Origin: Saccharibacter sp. 17.LH.SD
GTDB taxonomy: Bacteria; Pseudomonadota; Alphaproteobacteria; Acetobacterales; Acetobacteraceae
Length of the DNA stretch: 64,000 nucleotides
Assembly (NCBI RefSeq): GCF_009834805.1
Contig: NZ_WVHO01000012.1
Span: 1 to 64,000 of the forward strand
Direction: 5' to 3'
The notes under the pieces were generated by a model, which ran no database searches, was not told where the DNA came from, and saw only the letters and a program-made list of their open reading frames with translations. The translations under genes were made by a program, and so were the position numbers. This document shows positions 47,439 through 56,748 of this stretch, piece after piece (within the stretch, counting starts at the first letter, position 1; every line of letters starts with the position of its first letter).

Positions 47439-49298
47439 ATGACCACAAGCTATGATGTGATCGTGATTGGTGGCGGTCATGCAGGGTGTGAAGCTGCTGC
47501 GGCTTCTGCACGATTTGGTGCAGAGACGCTTCTATTAACCCAAAAACCTGAAACGATTGGCGCCATGTCCTGTAATCCAGCCATTGGTGGGATTGGTAAA
47601 GGCCATCTTGTCAGGGAGATTGATGCTTTTGATGGGTTGATGGGAAAAGCGGCTGATCGTGCAGGAATTCACTTCAAACTGTTGAATCGTTCCAAAGGGC
47701 CTGCCGTACATGGGCCACGAGCACAAGCTGATCGCTCACTCTATAAAAAAGCGATACAGGAGCTGTTGAATGAAACGCCTCATTTGACGATTGAAGCTGG
47801 GTCAGTCGGAGATTTGATCGTTCAAGAAGGACATGTTCGAGGCGTTGTGTGCGAAGATGGTCGTCAGTTCAAAGCGGGAGCTGTGGTCATCACGAGTGGT
47901 ACATTCTTGCGCGGTGTCATTCATACAGGGCATGTGAAAGAGTTAGCTGGACGGATTGGTGAGGCTCCAGCCACCCAACTTGGAGAACGTCTTGAAGCGC
48001 TGGGCCTTCGTATGGGGCGTCTCAAAACAGGGACTCCTCCCCGTCTTGCTCGAGACAGCATTGATTGGGACAATTTACCGGCTGATTATGGTGATGATGA
48101 CCCTGAAGCATTTAGTAGTTTGACGACGCATCTACCGGCTGAACAGCTCGTTTGTCGGGTGACTCATACAACGGCTAAAACGCACCAAATCATTCGTGAT
48201 AACCTCCATCTCTCTGCCATGTATGGAGGAGAGATTGTGGGACGTGGGCCGCGATATTGCCCTTCTATTGAGGACAAAATTATTCGCTTTGCCGAACGCG
48301 ATAGCCACCAAGTGTTCTTAGAACCAGAAGCTCTGCCCGGAAATCCTGGGGGTGATCTCGTTTATCCGAATGGTATTAGTACGTCGTTACCGGCATCTGT
48401 ACAGGAACAAATGATTGCGACCATGCCGGGTCTTGAAAAAGCACGTATCGTCACGCCAGGCTATGCCGTTGAATATGATTATGTTGATCCCCGAGAATTA
48501 CGTCCTTCTTTGGAATTAAGGCGCCTGCCCGGTTTGTATCTTGCTGGGCAAATTAATGGGACAACAGGGTATGAGGAAGCAGGCGCTCAAGGCCTTTTGG
48601 CTGGATTGAATGCGGCTCGTTCCGTTGGTGGGAAAGAGCCTCTCACGCTAGGAAGACATGAATCTTACCTGGGTGTATTAGTTGATGATCTAACACTTCA
48701 CGGCATTAGTGAACCGTATCGTATGTTCACATCGCGTGCTGAATACAGACTGCTTTTGAGAGCGGATAATGCTGACCTCCGTTTAACCCCTAAAGGGATT
48801 GAGGCTGGGTGTGTCGGTGTTGAGCGGCAGACATCCTTTAATGAGATGGTCGCGCAGATCGATCAGGCGATGGCAAAAGCGAATGAGAAGATCTATTTGC
48901 CCCAGCATCTTCAAGATCAGGGCATTGATATTTCTCAGGACGGACGGAGACGGAGCCTCATTGATATTTTGGCGACACAAGTGCGTGAGGAGCAGATTTC
49001 TGCGTTAGCACCATGGTTTGCTGAATTACCGTCTCGTATTCGCCGGCATGTACAGACAGAAGCACGTTATGGTGGGTATTTACGTCGGCAAGAGAGAGAT
49101 ATTCAGCAGCTTCAAAATGAAACAAACCTTCTCCTTCCAGATGACCTCGATTATAGCGCGGTTGGAGGGTTAAGCCGTGAAATGCAGGAGCGTCTTTCCG
49201 AAGCGCGACCTCCAAACTTTGCTGCTGCACAGCGTGTGCGCGGCGTAACGCCTGCGGCACTTATCGCTTTATTGGCTCACATTAGGAGCCGGTCATGA
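47439..49298 (+). CDS. mnmG: tRNA uridine-5-carboxymethylaminomethyl modification enzyme MnmG
   Basis: The FAD partner of MnmE in wobble-uridine modification. 619 residues with the FAD loop [12 protein letters not shown] at the N-terminus, [56 protein letters not shown] and the C-terminal [17 protein letters not shown] chose ATG 47439; the frame is open 24 bases upstream into mnmE. It overlaps rsmG by four bases (ATGA). Confidence 0.97.
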   Translation: MTTSYDVIVIGGGHAGCEAAAASARFGAETLLLTQKPETIGAMSCNPAIGGIGKGHLVREIDAFDGLMGKAADRAGIHFKLLNRSKGPAVHGPRAQADRSLYKKAIQELLNETPHLTIEAGSVGDLIVQEGHVRGVVCEDGRQFKAGAVVITSGTFLRGVIHTGHVKELAGRIGEAPATQLGERLEALGLRMGRLKTGTPPRLARDSIDWDNLPADYGDDDPEAFSSLTTHLPAEQLVCRVTHTTAKTHQIIRDNLHLSAMYGGEIVGRGPRYCPSIEDKIIRFAERDSHQVFLEPEALPGNPGGDLVYPNGISTSLPASVQEQMIATMPGLEKARIVTPGYAVEYDYVDPRELRPSLELRRLPGLYLAGQINGTTGYEEAGAQGLLAGLNAARSVGGKEPLTLGRHESYLGVLVDDLTLHGISEPYRMFTSRAEYRLLLRADNADLRLTPKGIEAGCVGVERQTSFNEMVAQIDQAMAKANEKIYLPQHLQDQGIDISQDGRRRSLIDILATQVREEQISALAPWFAELPSRIRRHVQTEARYGGYLRRQERDIQQLQNETNLLLPDDLDYSAVGGLSREMQERLSEARPPNFAAAQRVRGVTPAALIALLAHIRSRS

Positions 49299-49873
49299 TG
49301 TCTGTTTCACGTGAAACACAAGAAAAGCTTGAAGCGTTTTCCTCGCTTTTAGAGCAATGGAACCGTCGTATAAATCTGGTAAGCCCGCGTGATATTCCTC
49401 ATTTATGGTCGCGCCATATTGGGGATAGTTTGCAGCTTACTTCCTTCATTCCAGAAAAAGCACATATTGCAGATCTTGGCTCTGGAGGGGGGTTCCCCGG
49501 TTTAATCTTGGCGATTGCGACGGGGAATCCGGTGACTTTGATTGAGTCAGACCACCGTAAATGTGCTTTTTTACGGGAAGCAAGCCGAGTTTGCGGTGCA
49601 CAGACGACGGTTATTTCAAAGCGCATAGAAGATGTTGAGATAGAACCAGCAGACATTGTGACGGCACGTGCTCTTGCGCCATTAAAAATATTATTGGGTT
49701 GGGCAGATCCGTTGCTTAAGGAAGATGGTTTTTGTCTTTTTTTAAAGGGAAGAAAAGCGCCCGATGAGTTGACCGAAGCCCGTCGTGACTGGCACATGAC
49801 GTATAACTCTCTGCCGAGCCGTACAAATGAGGACGGCGTTCTTCTCAGGATCAGTGATTTCAGACGTGTCTAA
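49295..49873 (+). CDS. rsmG: 16S rRNA (guanine527-N7)-methyltransferase
   Basis: Methylates G527 of 16S rRNA using S-adenosylmethionine. 192 residues with the SAM-binding motif [41 protein letters not shown]-type second motif, and [19 protein letters not shown]. It is shorter than the E. coli enzyme by about 15 residues, mostly at the N-terminus. A perfect parS site is embedded in codons 4-9. parA begins two bases after its stop. Confidence 0.95.
   Translation: MMSVSRETQEKLEAFSSLLEQWNRRINLVSPRDIPHLWSRHIGDSLQLTSFIPEKAHIADLGSGGGFPGLILAIATGNPVTLIESDHRKCAFLREASRVCGAQTTVISKRIEDVEIEPADIVTARALAPLKILLGWADPLLKEDGFCLFLKGRKAPDELTEARRDWHMTYNSLPSRTNEDGVLLRISDFRRV
49303..49318. promoter_or_regulatory. parS centromere site (ParB binding)
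   Basis: TGTTTCACGTGAAACA, an exact 16-bp palindromic match to the chromosomal parS consensus. It lies inside the rsmG reading frame, 0.56 kb upstream of parA. It marks origin-proximal DNA and is where ParB loads. Confidence 0.95.
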
Positions 49874-49874
49874 A

Positions 49875-50657
49875 ATGACCTCAAAGAATACTCGTATTAT
49901 TGCTGTCGCCAACCAGAAGGGAGGTGTAGGTAAAACGACAACGAGCCTTAACCTTGCGGCAGCCTTAGCGCAGTCTCAGCGTGTTCTTTTGGTGGATCTC
50001 GACCCGCAAGGAAATGCGTCAACAGGGCTTGGGATTGCGTATGGAGAGCGTAGTCGGGGAAGTTATAGTGCTCTTATGGGCGATGATGATCCCTCTTCTC
50101 TTCCACAGAAAAGTTCGATTGCTCAACTGGATGTGATTCCAGCTAATGGGGATTTGGCAGGCGCCGAGTTAGAGATGATTGACAGTGAACGGCGTGAATA
50201 TCGCCTTCATGACACATTGAAGTATGTTAAAGATAGTTACGATATCATTCTAATTGACTGTCCGCCGAGCCTTGGGCTTTTGACGTTGAATGCGTTGGTA
50301 TTGGCTCAAAGTGTTTTGGTGCCGTTGCAATGTGAATTTTTTGCGTTGGAAGGAATTAGCCAATTAGTGCGCACTATTGAGCGTATTCGTCGTGCGTTTA
50401 ATGCAGATCTTCATCTCGAGGGGATCGTGCTGACGATGTATGATCGCCGCAATAATTTTTCGGCTCTTGTGGCTGAGGATGCTCGGAATTTTTTTGGGGA
50501 AAAGATGTTTGAGACGCTTATTCCAAGAAATATTCGCATCCCAGAAGCGCAGAGCCACGGCCAATCCGTTTTAGAATACGCACGGCGTTCCACGGGGGCA
50601 GAAGCTTATATGGCGTTAGCTGACGAACTCCTCAAACGATTGGAAAGAAAGGGCTGA
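49875..50657 (+). CDS. parA: Chromosome partitioning ATPase ParA
   Basis: Deviant-Walker ATPase that moves ParB-parS complexes to segregate origins. 260 residues with the signature loop VANQKGGVGKTTTSLNLAAAL, LLVDLDPQGNASTGLG, and DIILIDCPPSLGLLTLNAL. The C-terminal IPEAQSHGQSVLEYARRSTGAEAY is also typical of chromosomal ParA. I chose ATG 49875, directly after the rsmG stop; a longer frame runs back inside rsmG. parB follows after 4 bases. Confidence 0.97.
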   Translation: MTSKNTRIIAVANQKGGVGKTTTSLNLAAALAQSQRVLLVDLDPQGNASTGLGIAYGERSRGSYSALMGDDDPSSLPQKSSIAQLDVIPANGDLAGAELEMIDSERREYRLHDTLKYVKDSYDIILIDCPPSLGLLTLNALVLAQSVLVPLQCEFFALEGISQLVRTIERIRRAFNADLHLEGIVLTMYDRRNNFSALVAEDARNFFGEKMFETLIPRNIRIPEAQSHGQSVLEYARRSTGAEAYMALADELLKRLERKG

Positions 50658-50661
50658 CCCA

Positions 50662-51549
50662 ATGGCTAAGAAAGGACCTCCCCGACGGTTGGGGCGTGGA
50701 TTAGCTGCTCTTTTAGGAGACCAAGTTTCAGAGTTAGCGCGCGCGGGCACGACACCGAAGGAAGAAGGGATATCTATGCACCAACCTGGCGTGTTGGCTA
50801 TTGATCTTTTGGCACCAAGCCCCTTTCAACCCCGTGTTTTTATGGACCCCGATCATTTAAGTGAGTTGGCGGATTCCATTCGATCTCGCGGTGTTATTCA
50901 GCCGATTCTGGTGCGTCCAGATCCTGAAAAAGAAGGGCGGTATCAAATTATTGCCGGTGAACGGCGTTGGCGTGCGTCGCAACTCGCAGGCTTGCATGAA
51001 GTGCCTGTCCACATTCGTGTTTTGGATGACACGGATGCTATGGCTGCGGCTATGGTGGAGAATCTTCAGCGGTCAGATTTAAATCCCGTTGAAGAAGCGA
51101 TGGGACTTCAAAGGCTTTTGCAAGATTACAGCCTAACGCAAGAAGAGCTTGCGGGGGCGGTTGGAAAATCACGCTCTCATATTACAAATACAGTTCGGTT
51201 GCTGAATCTTCCAGAAACTGTGCTGCAGCATTTACGTGACGGTCTGCTGAGTGCGGGGCATGCACGTGCATTGCTGGGACATCCCTCCCCTATTACGGCC
51301 ATGAAACTTGTGCTTGATAAAGGATTAAATGTTCGGCAAACCGAAGCCCTTGTTGCGCAAGCTAATCGAAAAGAAGGATCGCCTGTTAGAAAGGCCGCTC
51401 AGCTTCCTGAGATTGCGAAGTTGGAAGAAGACTTATCGACCCGTTTGGGATTAAAGGCGCAGATTCGGTTTAATGGGAAAGGTGGGACTCTAAAAATCAA
51501 TTATGGCTCATTGGAACAGTTTGAAGAATTGATGAAATTGTTTCGGTAA
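50662..51549 (+). CDS. parB: Chromosome partitioning protein ParB
   Basis: CTP-dependent DNA clamp that loads at parS. 295 residues: the ParA-interacting N-terminus RRLGRGLAALLGD, the nuclease-like N domain with LRP-type box QPILVRPD and IIAGERRWRASQLAG (CTP-binding motif), the helix-turn-helix QEELAGAVGKSRSHITNTVRLL, and a C-terminal dimerisation domain RIRFNGKGG-like segment near 270. It ends the operon and is followed by tRNA-Lys. Confidence 0.96.
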   Translation: MAKKGPPRRLGRGLAALLGDQVSELARAGTTPKEEGISMHQPGVLAIDLLAPSPFQPRVFMDPDHLSELADSIRSRGVIQPILVRPDPEKEGRYQIIAGERRWRASQLAGLHEVPVHIRVLDDTDAMAAAMVENLQRSDLNPVEEAMGLQRLLQDYSLTQEELAGAVGKSRSHITNTVRLLNLPETVLQHLRDGLLSAGHARALLGHPSPITAMKLVLDKGLNVRQTEALVAQANRKEGSPVRKAAQLPEIAKLEEDLSTRLGLKAQIRFNGKGGTLKINYGSLEQFEELMKLFR

Positions 51550-51623
51550 AAGGGTGAGAAAAGAAATTTCTTGCGTTCTTCTTTATCCTTTGATAGAAGC
51601 GCCCTCAACGACCTACCGGTTAT

Positions 51624-51699
<76 letters not shown>

Positions 51700-52025
51700 T
51701 AACTTGGTCGTTTTCCCCTGAATAAAATTGGTTGTTAGGGCAGCCGGAAAGTATTCTGTGTTTCTTTTTGAGGTTTATCTTTCTGGGTTGCTCGTTGTTT
51801 TTGTGTTGGTAATGGCCAAAAAAAGGTGGGGATTTTACGCGTCTTTTGTTGAACGATGGTTTGCTGTCCACTTTCTCCAGCATGGTCGCGTGGTTTATTT
51901 CTCTGCAAGAAAAAGCACTCTAAGATTTGATCGTTTAGATGTGTTAGATGGAGGCCTCTCTGTCCTATTGTCTTGCCAGGAAAAGTCATAATATGACGTT
52001 TTTTCAGATGATGAGATCCTGATTT
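51700..52025. other. Gap between tRNA-Lys and the tandem kinase gene
   Basis: A 326-bp stretch. Small open frames exist on both strands (for example 51728-51991 plus) but none has a Shine-Dalgarno or a recognisable product. I see no IS end or repeat. It marks the passage from the conserved parAB block to accessory envelope genes. Confidence 0.5.
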
Positions 52026-53429
52026 ATGCGTTCAGAGGTGTCTGTCCCCTCTCCTGTTTCTGGTCGGAAGCAGCCGGTCATTGCGCTTATCGGTTGTGAT
52101 GGTAGTGGGAAGTCGACGGTTGGAGCAGCTCTTTTGGAAGAGTTGTCCAAAGAGCGGCCAACGGTGTTTTGTCATTTGGGAAAGCAGGCAGGGAATTTGG
52201 AACGTGTCTTACACCCAGTGCCATTTATTGGGCCTTGGGTGAGTAGGCGCGCCCATAAGGAAAATAAGCGCACACAGTCGGGAGAAAAATCAACCTTTAC
52301 GGCGGTTATTACGGGGTTTATCCTCTCGATGCGTCGTGTTGTACGGTTCTCTAAGATGCGCTTGTTGCACAAAAGAGGGTTCGCGATTTTAACAGATCGT
52401 TATCCTCAAAATAACGTTCCAGGGCCGATGGATGGCCCCACTTTGGCAAATTTGAAAACGTCTGGGAAGTTTTCTCAGCTTTTGAGTCGCGTTGAGCGGT
52501 CATTCTATGCACGGATGGCGCGTTTCAAGCCAGATCTCGTTATTCGATTGAATGTTGATATTGAAACGGCGTTGAAGAGAAAGCCAGATCATCTCCGTTT
52601 TAAATTGGAACGGAAAATTAGTGATATTTCAAAACTGACCTTTGACGGGACACCCATCTTAGATTTGGATTCGACAAAGCCTCTTGATGACGTTTTGTCT
52701 CAAGCAAAAGCAGCTGTACATAAGGTTGTCGATGTTTATCCAAGACCCCGCGCCGGTGCTCTCATTTCTTTAGTAGGCTGTGATGGGTCAGGAAAATCCA
52801 GTTTAAGCGAGGATCTCGTTAAAACGCTTAATTATAAGAAGCCCACAATGTACGGCTATCTTGGCCTTGGTACGGGTGATTTAGGGCGTCGAATTGGTCA
52901 TTGGCCGATTATCGGCCGCATGTTGGAAAAAAAACTACAGAGCAAAGCTAAAAAGACACGGACAAAAGGAGAAAAAATTCCAGGCTTCGTAACAGCGCTG
53001 GTTATTTTCTGCTTATCAATTGTGCGCTTGTCCCGTTTTCGGCGTGTTCAGAAGGCGGTTGAAGATGGGTATTTCGTCATTACAGATCGTTATCCACAAG
53101 CGGAAATTCCTGGTCAATGTGATGGTCCTGGCTTATCTGCCGGTCGAACGAACAATCCATTCATTCGTTTGTTAGTGCGATGGGAGCAAAAAATTTATCA
53201 AAAAATGGCCGATTATAGGCCTGATCTCGTCATTTTTTTAGATGTTGACATAGAAACGGCGTTGCAGAGAAAGCCCGATCATGATCGGGAAACGTTGGCA
53301 CCTAAATTTGATATTATGCCTCGCCTTACATTTAATAATGCTCCCAAAGTTACACTTGATGCGCGTCGTGCGTACTTGACAGTCCGTGAGGATATTTTAG
53401 AAACATTACGTCGGCGGGGTTTAATGTGA
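52026..53429 (+). CDS. Tandem thymidylate-kinase-like P-loop protein (internal duplication)
   Basis: 467 residues made of two copies of the same domain of about 225 residues. Each has a P-loop (LIGCDGSGKSTV at 21-32; LVGCDGSGKSSL near 249-260), a VxRFSK/VRLSRF segment, the kinase motif ILTDRYPQNNVPG or VITDRYPQAEIPG, and PDLVI-L-VDIETAL-RKPDH. The set resembles dTMP kinase and related nucleotide kinases. Both P-loops look intact. The tandem arrangement is unusual. It sits beside a flippase and the dTDP-rhamnose genes, so a link to nucleotide-sugar or polysaccharide chemistry is possible but unproven. Its end overlaps the next gene by nine bases, tail to tail. Confidence 0.75.
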   Translation: MRSEVSVPSPVSGRKQPVIALIGCDGSGKSTVGAALLEELSKERPTVFCHLGKQAGNLERVLHPVPFIGPWVSRRAHKENKRTQSGEKSTFTAVITGFILSMRRVVRFSKMRLLHKRGFAILTDRYPQNNVPGPMDGPTLANLKTSGKFSQLLSRVERSFYARMARFKPDLVIRLNVDIETALKRKPDHLRFKLERKISDISKLTFDGTPILDLDSTKPLDDVLSQAKAAVHKVVDVYPRPRAGALISLVGCDGSGKSSLSEDLVKTLNYKKPTMYGYLGLGTGDLGRRIGHWPIIGRMLEKKLQSKAKKTRTKGEKIPGFVTALVIFCLSIVRLSRFRRVQKAVEDGYFVITDRYPQAEIPGQCDGPGLSAGRTNNPFIRLLVRWEQKIYQKMADYRPDLVIFLDVDIETALQRKPDHDRETLAPKFDIMPRLTFNNAPKVTLDARRAYLTVREDILETLRRRGLM

Positions 53430-54290
53430 CGTTTCTTTCTCCCCTCTTGATAAGAAGGCGTTAATGCGCTCGATGATTTTAGAGGGAGGTTGAAATCGGT
53501 CACGGTGGTAGCTTTGCGTTCCATTGAGTTTTTTCTCAATGATCGTGTCGTGCATATCTCCCATCATACCGTTAACCGTCGCTAGATATTCTGACAGTTG
53601 GTTAAGCTGATGCGATGGCCGTATTGTGCGTAAAGTATCGTTAAAAGAGACACGCCGACTGATGATTTTACGCATAACATGAAACTCATGACCCGTCGTT
53701 GATTGAAGTGTTGTCATGAGACGAGCGAGCTTTTTATTTTGTTTCTTTTGGTAGTTGAGAATATCCTCGGGAGATCCCAGGCGGATGATGATCAAAGGAA
53801 GTCGAATAAGCCAATAAAATGGGGGCGTGAGCATATACCATAGGAGGAGGCCATTAAGTAATGTGGCTGTACGCTGGTGGTTTTTAAACGCATCCTGCAT
53901 ATTTCCCATAATAATTGTAATAATATGGAGCAAAATGGGGTAGCGGTGCGACTGGGCGAAGTTTGCACATGCAAAGCGCATATGTTTGAACTTGGCACGT
54001 GCATATTTAAAATCACGTTGTTCTTCAGGGCTAGCATGACCCGAGCACGCAATCTTTAGTGTAAGACGACTGAAGGCACGTCTATTTACGCCCTGTTCCA
54101 GCAGCTGCCAGCAAAGACGATAACCCTCTCCAACCTCCTGTGGTGTACAGAGAGGGAGGACATTTGTAGGGAGCGGCGTATCGAAGTGAGGGACGTCATC
54201 CAACAAGATATACTCAAAAACAGTGTCCAGCTGTTCTTGCGGAGCTTCAGGCTTGTCAAAACGGGATTTTAAGAAGCGGAAAGGAATCAT
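53421..54290 (-). CDS. Hypothetical protein with central hydrophobic segment
   Basis: 289 residues. There is an N-terminal acidic part, Cys/His-containing helical regions (FKHMRFACANFAQSHRYPI), a hydrophobic segment near 145-170 (LLNGLLLWYMLTPPFYWLI), and a basic C-terminal helical region HVMRKIISRRVSFNDTLRTIR, faintly like CHAD-type helices. I do not recognise the family. It is downstream of the flippase by 38 bp and probably in its operon, so a polysaccharide-related role is a reasonable but weak inference. Confidence 0.6.
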   Translation of the reverse strand: MIPFRFLKSRFDKPEAPQEQLDTVFEYILLDDVPHFDTPLPTNVLPLCTPQEVGEGYRLCWQLLEQGVNRRAFSRLTLKIACSGHASPEEQRDFKYARAKFKHMRFACANFAQSHRYPILLHIITIIMGNMQDAFKNHQRTATLLNGLLLWYMLTPPFYWLIRLPLIIIRLGSPEDILNYQKKQNKKLARLMTTLQSTTGHEFHVMRKIISRRVSFNDTLRTIRPSHQLNQLSEYLATVNGMMGDMHDTIIEKKLNGTQSYHRDRFQPPSKIIERINAFLSRGEKETSH

Positions 54291-54328
54291 AACTCAATCA
54301 TACGACAAAGGGGTAAGAACGTGAAAAG

Positions 54329-55672
54329 TCAGGAGGCGATGTCTTGCTCGTGCGGTGGAATAATGAATCTACGCCGCAAAAAGGTGATCATGGTTAACCC
54401 AAAGGTGAGCAATGTGAGGAAGATCATGCCAATTGTATAAGCAAACCCTACGCCATTAAGGCCATAACGATGGCCCATCGTGATGAGTAAGGGGATATAC
54501 ACGGCAACAGCGATGAATTGTACATACATGATGTATCGTGCACGTCCTGCTGTGTAGAGAACGCCTTCCATGGATAAGCCAGCCATGAAGAAAATTAAGG
54601 AAGGTGACATCCAGACCATGAGTTGCGCTGCATCAGCGTAGCGATGCCCAAAAATGCTAATGACAGGCTTACCGCCAATATAAACAACCAACGTAGCGAC
54701 AATACCAATCAGTGCAGATAAGAGTGATGTATGGAGAGCTAAACGCCACGGTTCTTGTGTACGAGGATCTAAGCGTACCACCTCTGGATAATAGCTTTTT
54801 TCGAGTAATTTGGCTGGTCTCTGCACGGAATCAAGAAAAGTGGTTGCTAGTCGATAAAGACCGGATGCCGACGTTCCTAAGATACGCCCAATGATCAAAT
54901 TTGTAACGGGCTCCCAAGCTGATTCTAAGACCACATTGATGCTTGTAGCCCATACAAAACTCCATGATCCTTTGGGCATTTCGCGTGTTGCGCGGAAGAG
55001 GTCTGGGCGGAAAGCATCACGTAGATTATGACGTTTTAATTCTATCCAGGCTGTGATCCACATATAAAGTTGGCCTGCTAGGGCTCCAAGAAACCACGCC
55101 CAGACGAAACCAACCAAACCACCTTTTGTAAAGAAGACAATGGCGCACAGGATGGCACGAACAGTAGGTGTGACAACTTGTTGATTCGAGACGATATCAA
55201 CACGGTCAAATAGACGGAGAATGCCGTAAACACTGGAAGCACTCATGCCTGGAATGAGGATGCAATAGAGAAGGACAAGGTGTTTATGGTGCGCGTGAAT
55301 CCCTAAAGGATGACTGAATAAAAGGAGAGCCCCAACACCTGCGATTGTACCGATAAGGCTTGTACAAAGATCGAGGCCAAGGGCAAATTGAATGGTCGTT
55401 TTTACACGATCCCGGTTTCCGTTCTTCCAGGGGATTGACGCATAATGGAGGACAATCTGCCAGCTCTGAAACTGGGCGATGGAGCTCACACTTTCGGCAT
55501 AGGCCCCGATCATTGTAAGCACACCAAAATCATGCGGGCGCAAACCACGACCGGTGCAGATTAAGGCAACAAGCCCTAAGAGGGCTCCAATAAATTTTGT
55601 AGATCCTAATTTACCCGTATTTTTTAAAATAGATTTAAAAAGAGTGTCACTACGAAACCACCATTTCGTCAT
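54329..55672 (-). CDS. Oligosaccharide flippase family protein (Wzx-like)
   Basis: 447 residues with about 12-14 hydrophobic segments of the MVF/MATE-type polysaccharide exporters. It starts FKSILKNTGKLGSTKFIGALLGLVALIC and has GRGLRPHDFGVLTMIGAYAESVSSI, the usual LG-fold N-terminus. Such proteins flip lipid-linked oligosaccharide units across the inner membrane. The stop-start overlap (ATGA) with the phosphatase upstream indicates coupling. The nearby dTDP-rhamnose genes suggest a rhamnose-containing cargo. Confidence 0.85.
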   Translation of the reverse strand: MTKWWFRSDTLFKSILKNTGKLGSTKFIGALLGLVALICTGRGLRPHDFGVLTMIGAYAESVSSIAQFQSWQIVLHYASIPWKNGNRDRVKTTIQFALGLDLCTSLIGTIAGVGALLLFSHPLGIHAHHKHLVLLYCILIPGMSASSVYGILRLFDRVDIVSNQQVVTPTVRAILCAIVFFTKGGLVGFVWAWFLGALAGQLYMWITAWIELKRHNLRDAFRPDLFRATREMPKGSWSFVWATSINVVLESAWEPVTNLIIGRILGTSASGLYRLATTFLDSVQRPAKLLEKSYYPEVVRLDPRTQEPWRLALHTSLLSALIGIVATLVVYIGGKPVISIFGHRYADAAQLMVWMSPSLIFFMAGLSMEGVLYTAGRARYIMYVQFIAVAVYIPLLITMGHRYGLNGVGFAYTIGMIFLTLLTFGLTMITFLRRRFIIPPHEQDIAS

Positions 55673-56370
55673 GAGTGCGTTTCTCCAAAATCAGGGAGAG
55701 AGTTAACGCATATGATACGCCACGACCCTTCAATATATTCGATAATGGAGACGGATAGATTCTGGATAGTAAAATAAAGCGCTGTATCAGGTGAAATTGA
55801 GAGACAGTGCGCGAGAGCCATGCGGATAGCACCACCATGGCTTAGAATGATCATGTCCTGTTTTGGGTGTGTCTCTGCTAGATGATCAAGTGCCCGGCCG
55901 ACACGACGTTTAACTGTCTCCATATTTTCTCCGCCTGGAGGTGTTTCCATGGCTGAAATGGACCAGAAAGGATGAGGAGGTTGGTGCAGGAGTGACGGAA
56001 ATTTGTCATGGGGCGTCCCACTCCACTCCCCGATTGATTGTTCGGTAAAGGCTTGGTTTATTTCAATAGGGTGTGAGATTTTCCCAGCAGCTTGAATGGT
56101 CGCTCCTGTGTCTTGAGCCCGTTTGAGCGGAGAGCTAAACCAAAGGGCCTTCGGAGGGAGTTGTTTTGCTAAAGCGGAATAGGCATTACGTTGTGTTTGG
56201 AGGGCCTGTGGGCAAAGGGGTACATCTAGGGTGCCATACATGGTCTGACGTGCCACTTCGTCAACAACCCCGTGGCGAATAAGCCAAAAACGCGTTGTTC
56301 CTGAGGGGAGGCCTGGTCCGTCAAGAAAATGAGCCTGAGGGTCGATCTTTTTGTGCGTCCTTGTTTTCAC
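55669..56370 (-). CDS. Histidine phosphatase family protein
   Basis: 233 residues of the phosphoglycerate-mutase-like branch. The catalytic RHG is in TRFWLIRHGVVDEVARQ, with SSPLKRAQDTGATIQAAG, a central Glu in EQSIGEWSG, and the second catalytic His in MIILSHGGAIRMAL. Related proteins include alpha-ribazole phosphatase and various sugar phosphatases. Being first in the leftward unit with the flippase, it may act on a polysaccharide intermediate. The substrate is not assignable. Confidence 0.85.
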   Translation of the reverse strand: MKTRTHKKIDPQAHFLDGPGLPSGTTRFWLIRHGVVDEVARQTMYGTLDVPLCPQALQTQRNAYSALAKQLPPKALWFSSPLKRAQDTGATIQAAGKISHPIEINQAFTEQSIGEWSGTPHDKFPSLLHQPPHPFWSISAMETPPGGENMETVKRRVGRALDHLAETHPKQDMIILSHGGAIRMALAHCLSISPDTALYFTIQNLSVSIIEYIEGSWRIICVNSLPDFGETHS

Positions 56371-56748
56371 AAGTCAGGTCTCCGTTCTTCCATGACAAGG
56401 GCGCATAGCGAGGAATAAGATTTGCTTCAAGAAGAACTTTCTCATTTTATGTCTTATGAGGGAGGTCTCTTCAATGAAGAGGTAGGACAAAGATCTCATT
56501 GCTTTCTCGTAAGGGAGAGGACTATAGAAGACAAAGAAGAAAAATATTAATAAAAAGTAAAATAAAATATGCCTGATCATTGGGGGTATTTGCAATAATT
56601 GATAAAAATAGATAATATTTTCATCTAATTAAGGGATAATTCATGGGGTAACATTCAAAGACGGTCCCTTTTTTCTGACCGTGTCGGCTAAATTACTGGG
56701 AAATGAAGGAAGGGGATAATTTCTCTTTCAGGATAAGGGCTCTTCTTT
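56371..56748. promoter_or_regulatory. AT-rich divergent promoter region of the flippase and rfb units
   Basis: A 378-bp AT-rich gap between divergent transcripts. A small inverted repeat GACGGTC / GACCGTG lies near 56661-56685. No credible gene: a 73-codon minus frame (56374-56595) is of low complexity. Promoters for both units should lie here. Confidence 0.5.

Noticed and set aside
51728-51991. 87-codon frame after tRNA-Lys
   Set aside because: No Shine-Dalgarno, no recognisable family, opposite-strand frame of the same length; probably non-coding.
56374-56595. 73-codon minus frame between the phosphatase and rfbB
   Set aside because: Phe/Leu-rich from AT-rich DNA in a divergent promoter region; no ribosome site.
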